A DNA stretch of 64,000 nt from the NCBI GenBank assembly GCA_024638385.1, contig JAHEKJ010000001.1, forward strand, positions 1 through 64,000, written 5' to 3'. Under the pieces are notes generated by a model. It made no database searches. It was not told the origin of the DNA and saw nothing but the letters and a program-made list of their open reading frames with translations. A program made the translations under genes and the position numbers. This stretch comes from Gammaproteobacteria bacterium (GTDB taxonomy: Bacteria > Pseudomonadota > Gammaproteobacteria > GCA-001735895). Shown one piece after another: positions 1 through 10,684 of the stretch. Position 1 is the first letter of the stretch; every line of letters starts with the position of its first letter.

Positions 1-86
1 TCTAATTAGCCAAAGCAGAGTCTAGTCAAAGAAATTAATCTTGTCGACACTTTTGAAGTAAGCCTTCATATGTATAGCCTAACTTG

Positions 87-2678
87 ATGAAAAAGCTCGT
101 AAAAATTGTATCCTGGCTGTTTGCGGTCGGTTCGATCGTACTGATCGCCGGGGTATTCTATATTTACGCGGTCATGGTGCCGTCCCTGCCGTCGATCGAG
201 CATCTCGAGGATGCCCAGTACCAGGTGCCGTTGCGGGTCTACGACCAGAACGAAATCCTGCTCGCCGAATTCGGCGAGCATCGGCGAATTCCGGTGCGCT
301 TCGACAAGATTCCGCGCTACCTGATCGACGCCGTGGTCGCAGTCGAGGACGATCAGTTCTGGACGCATCACGGCATCAACTTTTTCGCGCTCGGCGCGGC
401 CGCCTGGGAACTCGTGACAACCGGCAAGAAGACCCGCGGCGGCAGCACGATCACGATGCAGGTCGCGCGAAATTTCTTTCTGAGCCCCGACAAGACCTAC
501 CGGCGCAAGTTCAACGAGATCCTGCTCGCGCTGAAGATCGAGGGAGAGCTGTCCAAGGAAAAGATCATGGAGCTCTACCTCAACAAGATCTTCCTCGGCC
601 ACCGCGCCTACGGCATCAGCGCCGCATCGCAGGTCTATTACGACAAGAATCTGGAGGACCTGACGCTGGCGCAGGCGGCGATGATCGCAGGCCTGCCGAA
701 GGCGCCGTCGAAATATAATCCGATCGCCAACCCCGAGCGCGCGCTGATCCGGCGCAATTATATCCTCAGCCGGATGCGGATTCTGAACTACATCGACGAG
801 GAAGAATTCAAGACCGCGCTGAATGAGCCGGTCACCGCCGAGCTGTACGCGACGCGCACGATCGCCAACGCGCAATACGTGTCCGAGCTGGTGCGCGCGC
901 AGCTGTTCGAGCAATACGGCGACGAGGTCTACAAGGCCGGGCTCAAGGTCTACACGACGATCGACGGCGAGTTGCAGCAGATCGCCAACGACGCGCTGCG
1001 GCGCGCGCTGCTCGACTACAACCGGCGTCACGGCTATCGCGGCGTCGTCGATAATATCGATCTCGCGGACGTCACCGACGATCCCTTCGAGGAAGACCTC
1101 GTCACCGACGAACGCATCGGCGGCCTGCGCAAGGGGATCGTCGTATCGATCAACGAGGCGGTGCCGGTCTCGCCGCCGGTCGATGGCGGTGAAATTCCCG
1201 AGGGCGAAGAAGTGCCGATGACTCCGGCGAGCGCGACGGTCATGATTTCGAATTTCGAGCAAATCGAAGTGCCGTTCGTCGGCGGCATCGACTGGGCCGC
1301 GAAATTCATCGATGTCGACAACAAGGGCGACGAACCGCAACTGGTCGGCGACGTGCTCGCGGTCGGCGACGTGATCTGGCTAGAACGGCGCGATGGCCAG
1401 TGGCTGCTCGCCGATGTGCCGCGGATCGAGGGCGCACTGGTGTCGATCAACCCGTCCAACGGCGGCATCCAGGCGATGGTGGGCGGCTTCGATTACTTCA
1501 AGAACAAGTTCAACCGCGCGACCCAGGCGCGCCGCCAGCCGGGGTCGAATTTCAAGCCGTTTATCTATTCGGCGGCGCTCGAGCGCGGCTATACCGCGGC
1601 CAGCATCATCAACGATGCGCCGGTCGTATTCGACGACGATTCGCTCGAGGCAACCTGGCGGCCGGAAAATTACTCGGGGCGTTTCTACGGCCCGACGCGG
1701 CTGCGCGAGGCGCTGGTCAAGTCGCGCAATCTGGTATCGATTCGCATCCTGCAGTCGATGGGTCTGCGCTATGCGATCAACTACATCCAGCGCTTCGGCT
1801 TCGACCGCGAACATCTGCCTTACGACCTTTCGCTGGCGCTCGGCTCGGGCACCTTCTCACCGCTGCAGATGGTGCGCGGTTACGCGGTGTTTTCGAACGG
1901 CGGCTACCTGATCAATCCCTACGTCATCAACCGGGTCGAATCCGGCACCGGCGAAGTTATTTTTCAGAACAACCCAATGACCGTATGCCAGGGCTGCGAG
2001 AGCGATAACCTCGACGCGCTGACCGCGGCCGACAACGCCGCCGCCGAGGTCGAGGCGGTCGCGCTCGAGTCGGACGACGCGGAAACGCCGGCGGACCCGT
2101 CCGGCGAAACCCTGACCGTCGCCGGCGGGATCGCTTACGACGAACCGGCTTCGCAGTACGCGCCGCGCGTGATCAGCGCGCAAAATGCGTACATCATGCG
2201 TTCGATGTTGCGCGAAGTCGTGCAGCGCGGCACCGCGGTGCGTGCCAAGGTGCTCGGGCGCGACGACATTGGCGGCAAGACCGGCACGACCAACGACCAG
2301 ATCGACGCGTGGTTCAGCGGCTACAACGACCAGGTGGTCACGACGACCTGGGTCGGATTCGATAACCAGCGCAGCATGGGTAACGGCGAAACGGGTAGCC
2401 GCGCGGCGCTGCCGATGTGGATCGACTACATGCGGCATGCGCTCGACGGGCGCCCGGAGAACCTGCTCGAACAGCCGCCGGGACTGGTGACGATTCGGAT
2501 CGACGCCGAAACCGGCGAGCGCGCCGGCGTCGACACGCGCGCAAGCCTGTTCGAGGTGTTCCGCGTCGACAACGCGCCGAGGGAAGTCGCCGTGGTCAAG
2601 TCGACGACCACCGACTCCGGCGGGTTCATCGTTACCGTTCCCGAACGCGAAGAAGAAATCGTCGAAGATATTTTCTAG
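87..2678 (+). CDS. mrcA: Penicillin-binding protein 1A (bifunctional transglycosylase/transpeptidase)
   Basis: Class A penicillin-binding protein that polymerises and cross-links peptidoglycan on the periplasmic side of the inner membrane. An N-terminal membrane anchor (about residues 8-30) is followed by a GT51 domain with the EDDQFWTHHG and RGGSTITMQ motifs (about 87-130). The transpeptidase domain carries SNFK (near 487), SRN (near 546) and KTG (near 731). The protein is 863 residues, the usual size for gammaproteobacterial PBP1A. It includes the OB-like insertion between the two catalytic domains and an acidic stretch with a CxxC pair that E. coli PBP1A also has. ATG at 87 is chosen; an adjacent TTG at 84 is possible. 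The gene is convergent with hemE. The family assignment is secure. Confidence 0.97.
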   Translation: MKKLVKIVSWLFAVGSIVLIAGVFYIYAVMVPSLPSIEHLEDAQYQVPLRVYDQNEILLAEFGEHRRIPVRFDKIPRYLIDAVVAVEDDQFWTHHGINFFALGAAAWELVTTGKKTRGGSTITMQVARNFFLSPDKTYRRKFNEILLALKIEGELSKEKIMELYLNKIFLGHRAYGISAASQVYYDKNLEDLTLAQAAMIAGLPKAPSKYNPIANPERALIRRNYILSRMRILNYIDEEEFKTALNEPVTAELYATRTIANAQYVSELVRAQLFEQYGDEVYKAGLKVYTTIDGELQQIANDALRRALLDYNRRHGYRGVVDNIDLADVTDDPFEEDLVTDERIGGLRKGIVVSINEAVPVSPPVDGGEIPEGEEVPMTPASATVMISNFEQIEVPFVGGIDWAAKFIDVDNKGDEPQLVGDVLAVGDVIWLERRDGQWLLADVPRIEGALVSINPSNGGIQAMVGGFDYFKNKFNRATQARRQPGSNFKPFIYSAALERGYTAASIINDAPVVFDDDSLEATWRPENYSGRFYGPTRLREALVKSRNLVSIRILQSMGLRYAINYIQRFGFDREHLPYDLSLALGSGTFSPLQMVRGYAVFSNGGYLINPYVINRVESGTGEVIFQNNPMTVCQGCESDNLDALTAADNAAAEVEAVALESDDAETPADPSGETLTVAGGIAYDEPASQYAPRVISAQNAYIMRSMLREVVQRGTAVRAKVLGRDDIGGKTGTTNDQIDAWFSGYNDQVVTTTWVGFDNQRSMGNGETGSRAALPMWIDYMRHALDGRPENLLEQPPGLVTIRIDAETGERAGVDTRASLFEVFRVDNAPREVAVVKSTTTDSGGFIVTVPEREEEIVEDIF

Positions 2679-2748
2679 GCCCGCTTGATCTCGAGAACCC
2701 CCGGGGCTGGCATAAATGCGGCTGACGGGATGGCTGGCGGCAGGTCGA

Positions 2749-2822
2749 GGGGACAGAGCAGAATTTCCGCTTCGCGATCGGGCAAGCGTCGAGAGATCAG
2801 GCGGAAATTCTGATCTGTCCCC
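2749..2822. repeat. GGGGACAG hairpin unit 1
   Basis: Arms 2749-2770 and 2801-2822 are inverted repeats matching at 21 of 22 positions, with a 30-base loop. The ends read GGGGACAG and CTGTCCCC. It is the left unit of the larger cluster. Confidence 0.85.
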
Positions 2823-2936
2823 GATTCTGCACGAGCGTGGCTCCGAGCACTTCGCCCCGGCTCGGGCATATGCAGAAACTGGTTCGAACCCAATCTGTGA
2901 GGCCGACGGGCGACTCCTTCACGTTCGTGCAAGATC

Positions 2937-3007
2937 GGGGACAGACCAAAAATGGCATCAGATCCCGCGGCCTCCGCCGTCAGCGAAGCCATTTTTGCTC
3001 TGTCCCC
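2937..3007. repeat. GGGGACAG hairpin unit 2
   Basis: Arms 2937-2956 and 2988-3007 match at 19 of 20 positions around a 31-base loop. The tips are the same as in unit 1 but the inner arm sequence differs (CAAAAATGGC instead of CAGAATTTCCGC), so the two units are related only at their ends. Confidence 0.85.
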
Positions 3008-3104
3008 GTATACTGCCGCCAGCCATCCCGCTGACTACTCATTCTTAACATACACGATTCACGCGTATTTCCCCGCTGTCGGGGTAGCGTGCTGATCGAC
3101 CAGC

Positions 3105-4180
3105 TCAGGCACTCCTGCGGATTTCGAAACCGAATTCGTGGACCGCGTCGACGAGCACGCCGAGGTGCTCGGGGTCGACATACTGATGGATGCCGTGGCC
3201 GAGATTGAAGACGTGACCCGGGTGATTGCCGAAGCGGTTGATCAGGTCGAGCGCCGCGGCGCGGATCGCCTCGGGCTCGGCATAGAGGACACAGGGATCG
3301 AGATTGCCTTGCAGCGCGACGCGCGTGCCGACGCGCTGCCAGGCGTCGTCGAGATCGATCGTCCAGTCGAGGCCGACCGCGTCGCAGCCGGTGTCGGCGA
3401 TGGCCTCGAGCCACTGCATCCCGCCCTTGGTGAAGAGCGTCACCGGCACTGGCACCTCGTCGCGCTTGCGCTCGAGTCCGGCGACGATCTGCTGCAGGTA
3501 GCGCAACGAAAAATCACGGTAAGCCTGCGGCGACAATACGCCACCCCAGGTATCGAAAACCATGATTGCCTGTGCGCCGGCCTCGATTTGCGCGTTGAGA
3601 TAGGCGATAACCGACCGCGCCAGCTTGTCGAGCAAGCGGTGCAGGGCTTCCGGCTCGGCGTAGAGCATACCCTTGACGAAGCGATACTCCTTCGACGCGC
3701 CGCCCTCGACCATGTAGGTCGCGAGCGTCCACGGACTGCCGCTGAATCCGATCAGCGGCACCCGTCCGTCGAGCTCCTGTCGAACCAGGCTGACCGCGTC
3801 GGTGACATAGCGTAACTGCACGCCCGGGTCGGGCACGCCGAGCCGCTCGATATCGGCTTCGCGCCGCAGCGGCCGCTCGAACTTCGGTCCTTCGCCTTCG
3901 ACGAAGTAAAGCCCGAGGCCCATCGCGTCGGGGATCGTCAAGATGTCGGAAAACAGAATCGCGGCGTCGAGATCGAAGCGTCGCAGCGGCTGCAGCGTAA
4001 CCTCGCAGGCGAGTTCGGGCGTCTGGCACAGATCGAGAAAACTACCGGCCTGTTCGCGCGTCGCGCGATACTCGGGCAGGTAGCGGCCGGCCTGGCGCAT
4101 GATCCAGACCGGCGTCGTGTCGGTCGGCTGACGCAGCAGCGCCCGGATCAGGCGATCGTTCTTCAGCGGCGGCAGCGACA

Positions 4181-4181
<1 letters not shown>
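3105..4181 (-). CDS. hemE: Uroporphyrinogen decarboxylase
   Basis: Cytoplasmic enzyme of haem biosynthesis that removes four acetate carboxyls from uroporphyrinogen III to give coproporphyrinogen III. The protein is 358 residues, the usual family length. The N-terminal signature [14 protein letters not shown] and the glycine-rich segment [16 protein letters not shown] are both present. The ATG overlaps the stop of the upstream gltD by one base (TGATG), so translation is probably coupled. It is the last gene of the leftward rpsU-yqeY-gltD-hemE series. A gltD-hemE junction is common in gammaproteobacteria, normally with gltB before gltD. Confidence 0.98.
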
Positions 4182-6050
<1,869 letters not shown>

Positions 6051-6056
6051 CGGGAA

Positions 6057-6272
6057 CTAGTAAAGGCGCTTGCGGGTTCCGAAGTCCTTGGCGATGCGTT
6101 TGAAATTGCGTTTGACCGCGGCGGCCTGCTTGCGCTTGCGGACGGCGGTGGGTTTTTCATAGTGCTGGCGGCGTCGGGTTTCGGTCAGAATCCCGGCCTT
6201 TTCGCACGAGCGCTTGAAACGGCGCAGGGCGAAATCGAAAGGTTCGTTGTCCTTTACTTTGACTGATGGCAT
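6057..6272 (-). CDS. rpsU: 30S ribosomal protein S21
   Basis: Basic 71-residue protein of the small ribosomal subunit, involved in initiation on mRNAs with a Shine-Dalgarno sequence. The sequence begins [20 protein letters not shown] and ends in the usual lysine/arginine-rich helix (FGTRKRLY). It is first in a leftward operon and divergent from tsaD, as in E. coli and most gammaproteobacteria. A strong sigma-70 promoter lies about 60 bases upstream (6332-6359). Confidence 0.99.
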   Translation of the reverse strand: MPSVKVKDNEPFDFALRRFKRSCEKAGILTETRRRQHYEKPTAVRKRKQAAAVKRNFKRIAKDFGTRKRLY

Positions 6273-6331
6273 ATTGACTTCCAGTAAGTTAACGTGGCGC
6301 CGCGCTCGGCACCGGCTTCAGGAGCCGGCCA

Positions 6332-6359
6332 ATTATAAGGAGACGTGGCCAAATATCAA
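6332..6359 (-). promoter_or_regulatory. Sigma-70 promoter for rpsU operon
   Basis: On the minus strand, TTGATA (6354-6359) and TATAAT (6332-6337) are separated by 16 bases. The -10 box is a perfect consensus and the -35 box matches five of six positions. It lies upstream of rpsU inside the rpsU/tsaD divergent region. Confidence 0.75.
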
Positions 6360-6388
6360 TCGCAAGCGAGCAATAAATCCCTGTTTTT

Positions 6389-7405
6389 ATGAAGGTATTG
6401 GGCATCGAGACATCCTGCGACGAGACCGGCATCGCGCTCTATGACAGCGACAGCGGGCGCATGCTGCAGCGGCTTTATTCGCAGATCGAGGCGCATCGCG
6501 AGTACGGCGGCGTAGTTCCGGAAATCGCATCGCGCGACCATGTCGTCAAGGCCGCGCCGATGCTGCGCGAGATCGTCGACGAGATCGGTGGTATCGGCGC
6601 GATCGACGCCATCGCCTATACCCGTGGACCGGGTTTGATCGGCGCGCTGATGGTCGGCGCCAACCTCGCGCGTGGCCTTGCCTGGGCGCGGGATTTGCCG
6701 GTACTCGGCGTGCACCACATGGAGGGGCATTTGCTCGCGCCGCTGCTGGCCGATGACAAGCCCGGCCTGCCGCTGGTCGCGCTGCTGGTCTCCGGCGGGC
6801 ATACCCTGCTGGTCGACGTCGCCGCGTTCGGCGAGTATCGCATCCTCGGCCAGACCCTCGACGACGCGGTCGGCGAGGCTTTCGACAAGACCGCCAAGCT
6901 GCTCGGCCTGCCGTATCCGGGTGGGCCCGAGCTGGCGGCGCTGGCCGATTCGGTCGACGCTTCGCGCTTCGAGTTCCCGCGGCCGATGACCGGTAAACCC
7001 GGCCTCGACTTCAGTTTCAGCGGGCTCAAGACCGCCGCGCTCAATCTCGTCCGCGCGCACGAGCCACTCGACGAAGCGAATCGCGCCGAGATCGCGCACG
7101 CGTTCCAGGCGGCGGTCGTCGACACGCTGCGGATCAAGTGCCGGCGCGCACTCGAAGAGACCGGCTACCGCAATCTTGTCGTCGCCGGTGGCGTCGGCGC
7201 CAACCGGCAATTGCGCGCGGAACTCGACAAGATGGCGCGCCGGCACGGCGCTCGGGTCTACTTTCCGGCGCTCGAGTACTGCACCGACAACGGCGCGATG
7301 ATCGCCTATGCCGGCGCGCTGCGTCTCGCTGCCGGCCAGGCCGACCCTGAACCCCTCGATGTGCTCCCCCGCTGGTCCCTCGAAGACCTCCCCCCCATTC
7401 GCTAG
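6389..7405 (+). CDS. tsaD: tRNA N6-adenosine threonylcarbamoyltransferase
   Basis: Transfers threonylcarbamoyl from its AMP adduct to A37 of ANN-decoding tRNAs, working with TsaB and TsaE in the cytoplasm. It is 338 residues and starts [19 protein letters not shown]. It carries the metal-binding HxxxH motif (HHMEGH, near residue 109) and the ASKHA-type segment VSGGHTLL. The divergent position relative to rpsU is the classical gammaproteobacterial arrangement. It is convergent with plsY, with 16 bases between stops. Confidence 0.99.
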   Translation: MKVLGIETSCDETGIALYDSDSGRMLQRLYSQIEAHREYGGVVPEIASRDHVVKAAPMLREIVDEIGGIGAIDAIAYTRGPGLIGALMVGANLARGLAWARDLPVLGVHHMEGHLLAPLLADDKPGLPLVALLVSGGHTLLVDVAAFGEYRILGQTLDDAVGEAFDKTAKLLGLPYPGGPELAALADSVDASRFEFPRPMTGKPGLDFSFSGLKTAALNLVRAHEPLDEANRAEIAHAFQAAVVDTLRIKCRRALEETGYRNLVVAGGVGANRQLRAELDKMARRHGARVYFPALEYCTDNGAMIAYAGALRLAAGQADPEPLDVLPRWSLEDLPPIR

Positions 7406-7421
7406 GATTCCGGAAGTCGGG

Positions 7422-7997
7422 TCAGGATTCGGTGCCGGTGAGGAGGCGCTGGATGTTGCCGCGATGTCGCCATATTAATATGAGTGACATGACGGCGAAT
7501 ACGGCGGTGACGGCGAGGTCCTGACCGCGCCAGTAGATCAGTACGGGCAGCGCGCAAAACGAGATGATCGCCGCCAGCGAAGATATCCTGAACACCTTGG
7601 CGAAAAGCAGCCAGATCGCGACCAGCAGTGCGCCGGCGATCCAGTCGAAGCCGACGCTGCCGGCGATCGCGGTGGCGACACCCTTGCCGCCCTGGAAGCG
7701 GAAGAATACCGGAAAGCAGTGACCGGCGAACGCGGCGAATGCGATCAGCGCCAGAATCATCGGCTCGACGCCGACCAGTCGCCCGAGCAGCACCGGGATC
7801 AGGCCCTTGAGGCAATCGCCGACGAGCGTGAAGAAGGCGGCTTTTTTGCCGGCGATTCGCATGACGTTGGTCGCGCCCGGGTTTTTCGAACCCTCGCTGC
7901 GGGGATCGGCAAAACCCATGATCCGGCTCAGCAGGATGGCCGACGAAATCGAGCCGAGCAGGTAGGCGAATAGCAGCAAGGCGGCGGGTTCGAGCAT
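7422..7997 (-). CDS. plsY: Glycerol-3-phosphate acyltransferase (acyl-phosphate dependent)
   Basis: Inner-membrane enzyme that acylates glycerol-3-phosphate using acyl-phosphate, the first step of phospholipid synthesis. The 191-residue protein is mostly hydrophobic, with about five to six membrane segments. It carries the conserved cytoplasmic loops SEGSKNPGATN and RFQGGKGVATA, which bind the phosphate groups. It neighbours tsaD, a common pairing. The ATG at 7997 is the family start. It is head-to-head with the upstream region of bioC. Confidence 0.97.
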   Translation of the reverse strand: MLEPAALLLFAYLLGSISSAILLSRIMGFADPRSEGSKNPGATNVMRIAGKKAAFFTLVGDCLKGLIPVLLGRLVGVEPMILALIAFAAFAGHCFPVFFRFQGGKGVATAIAGSVGFDWIAGALLVAIWLLFAKVFRISSLAAIISFCALPVLIYWRGQDLAVTAVFAVMSLILIWRHRGNIQRLLTGTES

Positions 7998-8161
7998 TGC
8001 GGATCCGGTCAGCGGGTTGGCCGCACTCTATCAGAATCGCCGCGCCGGGGCACCGGTTCGGCTGTGCCGGCAAGCGGATTCCGGTAGAATCCGTCGCCGG
8101 CGCGGCCCGCGAGCCGCGTAGCGGTCGGGGCGAATCCGACCCGAGCAACCCCGGAGCACTC

Positions 8162-9013
8162 TTGGACCTGCTGAATTTACCCAGGCTGGATAAGATAATA
8201 ATCAGAAAATTCGCAGATCGTGCAGCTAAAAGCTACGATCTTGCGGCCATATTACAGAAAGAAGTGCTGGATCGCCTGCTGCAGCGGCTGCAATGGATTC
8301 GTCACCGCCCGGAAACGGTCGTCGATCTGGGCTGCGGCACCGGCGGCGCGATTCGCGCCTTGCAGCGGACTTACCCGCGCGCCCGGATCGTGGGTCTCGA
8401 CCTTTCGCTGCCGATGCTGTTCGAAGCTCGCAAGCGATATCGCGCGTGGTCGAAGCGCCGTCTCGTGGCGGGCGATCTCGAACGGCTGCCGTTTGCCGAC
8501 GCGAGCTTCGATCTGGTGTTTTCGTCGCTGGCGTTGCCGTGGTGCAATGACTTGCCGGCGGCGCTGCGGGAGCTCGCGCGCATCGCGCGGCCGGGCGCGC
8601 TGCTGCTGTTTTCGAGCTTTGGCCCGGATACGCTGCGCGAACTTGTCGCGAGCTGGGCAGACCAGGACGACTATCCACACGTACACCGCTTTGCCGACAT
8701 GCACGACGTCGGCGACGCGATGCTCGCCGCGGGTCTCGGCCAGCCGGTGGTCGACGCCGAGACCCTGCGCGTCGAGTATGACGACCTGCGCACACTGCTC
8801 GAGGATCTGCGTCGGGCCGGCGCGAGTAACGCCGATGTCGGCCGCCGCCGCGGTTTGACGACGCCGGCACGACTCGATTCGCTCGAGCGCAGTTATCGCG
8901 AACGGGGATTTGAAAACGGCAAGTTCGTAGCCACCTACGAAATCGTCTACGGCCACGCATGGGTGGCGGACAGGCTGGCCGGCGTTTCACCGGCCGGATC
9001 GGAGCCTGCCTAG
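8162..9013 (+). CDS. bioC: Malonyl-ACP O-methyltransferase-like (BioC)
   Basis: SAM-dependent methyltransferase that caps malonyl-ACP at the start of biotin synthesis. Motif I is VDLGCGTGGA and motif II region GLDLSLPMLFEAR. The family-typical LVFSSLALPWCNDLP and LLFSSFGPDTLREL follow. The frame is open back to 7997, but conserved sequence begins only at LLDLLNLPRLDK, and the TTG at 8162 has a GGAG ribosome-binding site five bases upstream, giving 283 residues. No other bio genes are in the window. The stop shares a CTAG with the convergent DUF2909 gene. The methyltransferase assignment is firm; BioC is the best fit. Confidence 0.85.
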   Translation: MDLLNLPRLDKIIIRKFADRAAKSYDLAAILQKEVLDRLLQRLQWIRHRPETVVDLGCGTGGAIRALQRTYPRARIVGLDLSLPMLFEARKRYRAWSKRRLVAGDLERLPFADASFDLVFSSLALPWCNDLPAALRELARIARPGALLLFSSFGPDTLRELVASWADQDDYPHVHRFADMHDVGDAMLAAGLGQPVVDAETLRVEYDDLRTLLEDLRRAGASNADVGRRRGLTTPARLDSLERSYRERGFENGKFVATYEIVYGHAWVADRLAGVSPAGSEPA

Positions 9014-9231
9014 GACTGCGGCGGTACGATGCCGTGCGGCTGAATCCAGCCCATGTAGAACGCGAAGGCGATGAACAGGAACACGAAGATCGACAGGGCG
9101 ATGCGAAAGGTCAGGAACTTGACCGTCCGGTTCGAGTTTCCGCGGTCCTGCACCAGCGTGAACATGCCCGCGGCGAGGCTCAGCACGATCAGCAGCAACA
9201 GGACGGCGATGATGACTTTGACGATTAACAT
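9010..9231 (-). CDS. Twin transmembrane protein (DUF2909)
   Basis: 73-residue inner-membrane protein with two hydrophobic helices (about residues 3-24 and 42-62) joined by a short basic loop. It matches the DUF2909 family, which is regularly found beside SURF1 and cytochrome oxidase genes. Function is unknown; a role in oxidase assembly is inferred only from context. It is divergent from the SURF1 gene, and its stop codon overlaps the bioC stop in a shared CTAG. Confidence 0.88.
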   Translation of the reverse strand: MLIVKVIIAVLLLLIVLSLAAGMFTLVQDRGNSNRTVKFLTFRIALSIFVFLFIAFAFYMGWIQPHGIVPPQS

Positions 9232-9285
9232 TTGGGTAAGCCTGTCAGCAAGCGCTAGTTTACTCGATTCGGATGCGCCGTTGCC

Positions 9286-9999
9286 ATGTTAGCCGGCCGC
9301 AGGTTCAGGCCGCGACCCTGGGCCGTCGTATCGACGCTGGCGGCGGTCGGCCTGTGCGTCGCGCTCGGAATCTGGCAGCTCGAGCGCGCCGCCTTCAAAC
9401 AATCCGTCGAGGATAGCTTCGAAGACAGGCTCGCTGCCGAATACACCGTTTACGTAGCGGGTTACGAAACGGATGACCTGCAGTTTCGCAAACTCGAGTT
9501 CACGGGCCGCTACGAGACCGCTCACAACTTTTTGCTGGATAACCAGGTCCACCGGGGTCGTGCCGGCTATCACGTGCTGACGCCGTTGTATCTGGACGAC
9601 GGCGACCACATACTGCTGGTCAATCGCGGCTGGGCCGAGTGGGGATCGCGGCGGGAGCCTCTGCCTGGCGTACCGGCACCGGCGCAGCCGGGCAAGGCGC
9701 GCGGAATCGCGTTTTTTCCGAGCCGACCGGCGCTCGACCTCGGCGGCGTCACGTTGTCCGGGGACTGGCCGCAGTTGATATCGCATGTCGACATCGACGG
9801 CTTGCGGGCACAGTACTCGACGCGGATATTGCCGTTCGTGTTGTGGCTCGCCCCGGAGCAGCCCGGGCATCTGGTTCGCGACTGGGACCCGGTGTGGTTG
9901 CCGCCGGCCAGGAGCCGGGCGTACGCGGTGCAATGGTTTTCGTTCGCGGCGATCGTACTGGCGCTGTTTGTCGGACTCAACTTGCGGAAGATCGAATGA
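9286..9999 (+). CDS. SURF1 family cytochrome oxidase assembly protein
   Basis: 237-residue membrane protein of the SURF1/Shy1 family, which helps insert haem a into cytochrome oxidase subunit I. An N-terminal membrane helix (about 13-33) and a C-terminal helix (about 213-232) flank a periplasmic domain. Typical conserved segments are GRYETAHNFLLDNQVHRGRAGYHV (read in part) and LLVNRGW. It overlaps the next gene by four bases (ATGA), indicating an operon with the SCO-like gene and ctaB. Confidence 0.94.
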   Translation: MLAGRRFRPRPWAVVSTLAAVGLCVALGIWQLERAAFKQSVEDSFEDRLAAEYTVYVAGYETDDLQFRKLEFTGRYETAHNFLLDNQVHRGRAGYHVLTPLYLDDGDHILLVNRGWAEWGSRREPLPGVPAPAQPGKARGIAFFPSRPALDLGGVTLSGDWPQLISHVDIDGLRAQYSTRILPFVLWLAPEQPGHLVRDWDPVWLPPARSRAYAVQWFSFAAIVLALFVGLNLRKIE

Positions 10000-10601
10000 A
10001 TCTACCTGATACGAAAAGCCTGTTCTGGCACCGGGTCAAGTTCCTGGCCCTGATCGCGGTGTTCCTGGCGCCGTTCGTCGGCGGCTGGCTGGCGCTCTAC
10101 GTGTTCGAGCTGCGCCCGCCGAGCGGCAACTACGGCACCCTCGTAGAGCCGGTGCGCAAGATCGACTGGCCGGTGCTCGAGTCGCAAAGCGGCGAAGTCT
10201 TTTCGGGCGGGTTCGGGCGCAAATGGACTTTCGTGCTGTTCGCGCGCGACGGCTGTCGGGAGCAGTGCCGCGACAACCTTTTCGACATGCGCCAGATCAG
10301 AACGCTGCTCGGCCGCGACACGCTGCGCCTGCAGAACGTGCTGATCAGCGCGGCTTCGCTCGACGAAAAGACGCGCGTCTACCTGCGGGAATTTCCGAAC
10401 CTCGCGGTGATCGAGGATTATCGCGACCCGGGTCTTTACCGGCAGTTCGAATTGCCCGGGCTCGAGCCCGTCGGCAACAGCCCCAGGATGTATCTCGTGG
10501 ATCCGGACCAGAACCTGATGATGCACTACCCGCCGGACAGCGACGAAAAGCGCGTGCTCGAGGATATCAAGAAGCTGATGAAGTTATCGCAGATCGGTTG
10601 A
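9996..10601 (+). CDS. SCO-like thioredoxin-fold protein of oxidase cluster
   Basis: 201-residue protein with an N-terminal membrane anchor (about residues 14-38) and a periplasmic domain. The short motif CREQC gives the CxxxC spacing used by SCO/PrrC copper chaperones, although the CxxxCP form and the distal histidine of true SCO1 are not obvious. The start is the ATG overlapping the SURF1 stop; the longer open frame upstream is a shadow. It occupies the position where many gammaproteobacteria have a conserved cytochrome-oxidase-associated protein before ctaA. A copper-delivery or thiol role is inferred. Confidence 0.75.
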   Translation: MNLPDTKSLFWHRVKFLALIAVFLAPFVGGWLALYVFELRPPSGNYGTLVEPVRKIDWPVLESQSGEVFSGGFGRKWTFVLFARDGCREQCRDNLFDMRQIRTLLGRDTLRLQNVLISAASLDEKTRVYLREFPNLAVIEDYRDPGLYRQFELPGLEPVGNSPRMYLVDPDQNLMMHYPPDSDEKRVLEDIKKLMKLSQIG

Positions 10602-10684
10602 GTCTGTTATCATCGCGGGATTGATTCGGGCCCGGATTGCCGGTATAACGCCCGCTTCCGCCGGGCTCCATAACCAGAATCTCG

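Larger units (their letters stand above)
2721..3036. repeat. Nested palindromic repeat cluster with four GGGGACAG tips
   Basis: This fills most of the 426-base gap between mrcA and hemE, which holds no credible gene. The outer arms share an 18-base perfect inverted match (CGGGATGGCTGGCGGCAG at 2726-2743 and its complement at 3013-3030). Inside are two hairpin units, each starting with GGGGACAG and ending with CTGTCCCC (2749-2822 and 2937-3007). The segment between them has further inverted similarity, with TGCACGAGCGTG near 2828 against CACGTTCGTGCA near 2921. The tip motif recurs at two other loci in this window. I infer REP/BIME-like or MITE-like elements of the kind mobilised by RAYT transposases; no transposase is visible here. 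Confidence 0.8.

Noticed and set aside
2716..3048. Open frames inside the palindromic cluster after mrcA
   Set aside because: They are produced by the inverted repeats, change with orientation and show no protein-like composition.
3071..3084. CCCCG/CGGGG hairpin near the hemE end
   Set aside because: Only five base pairs and no T run.
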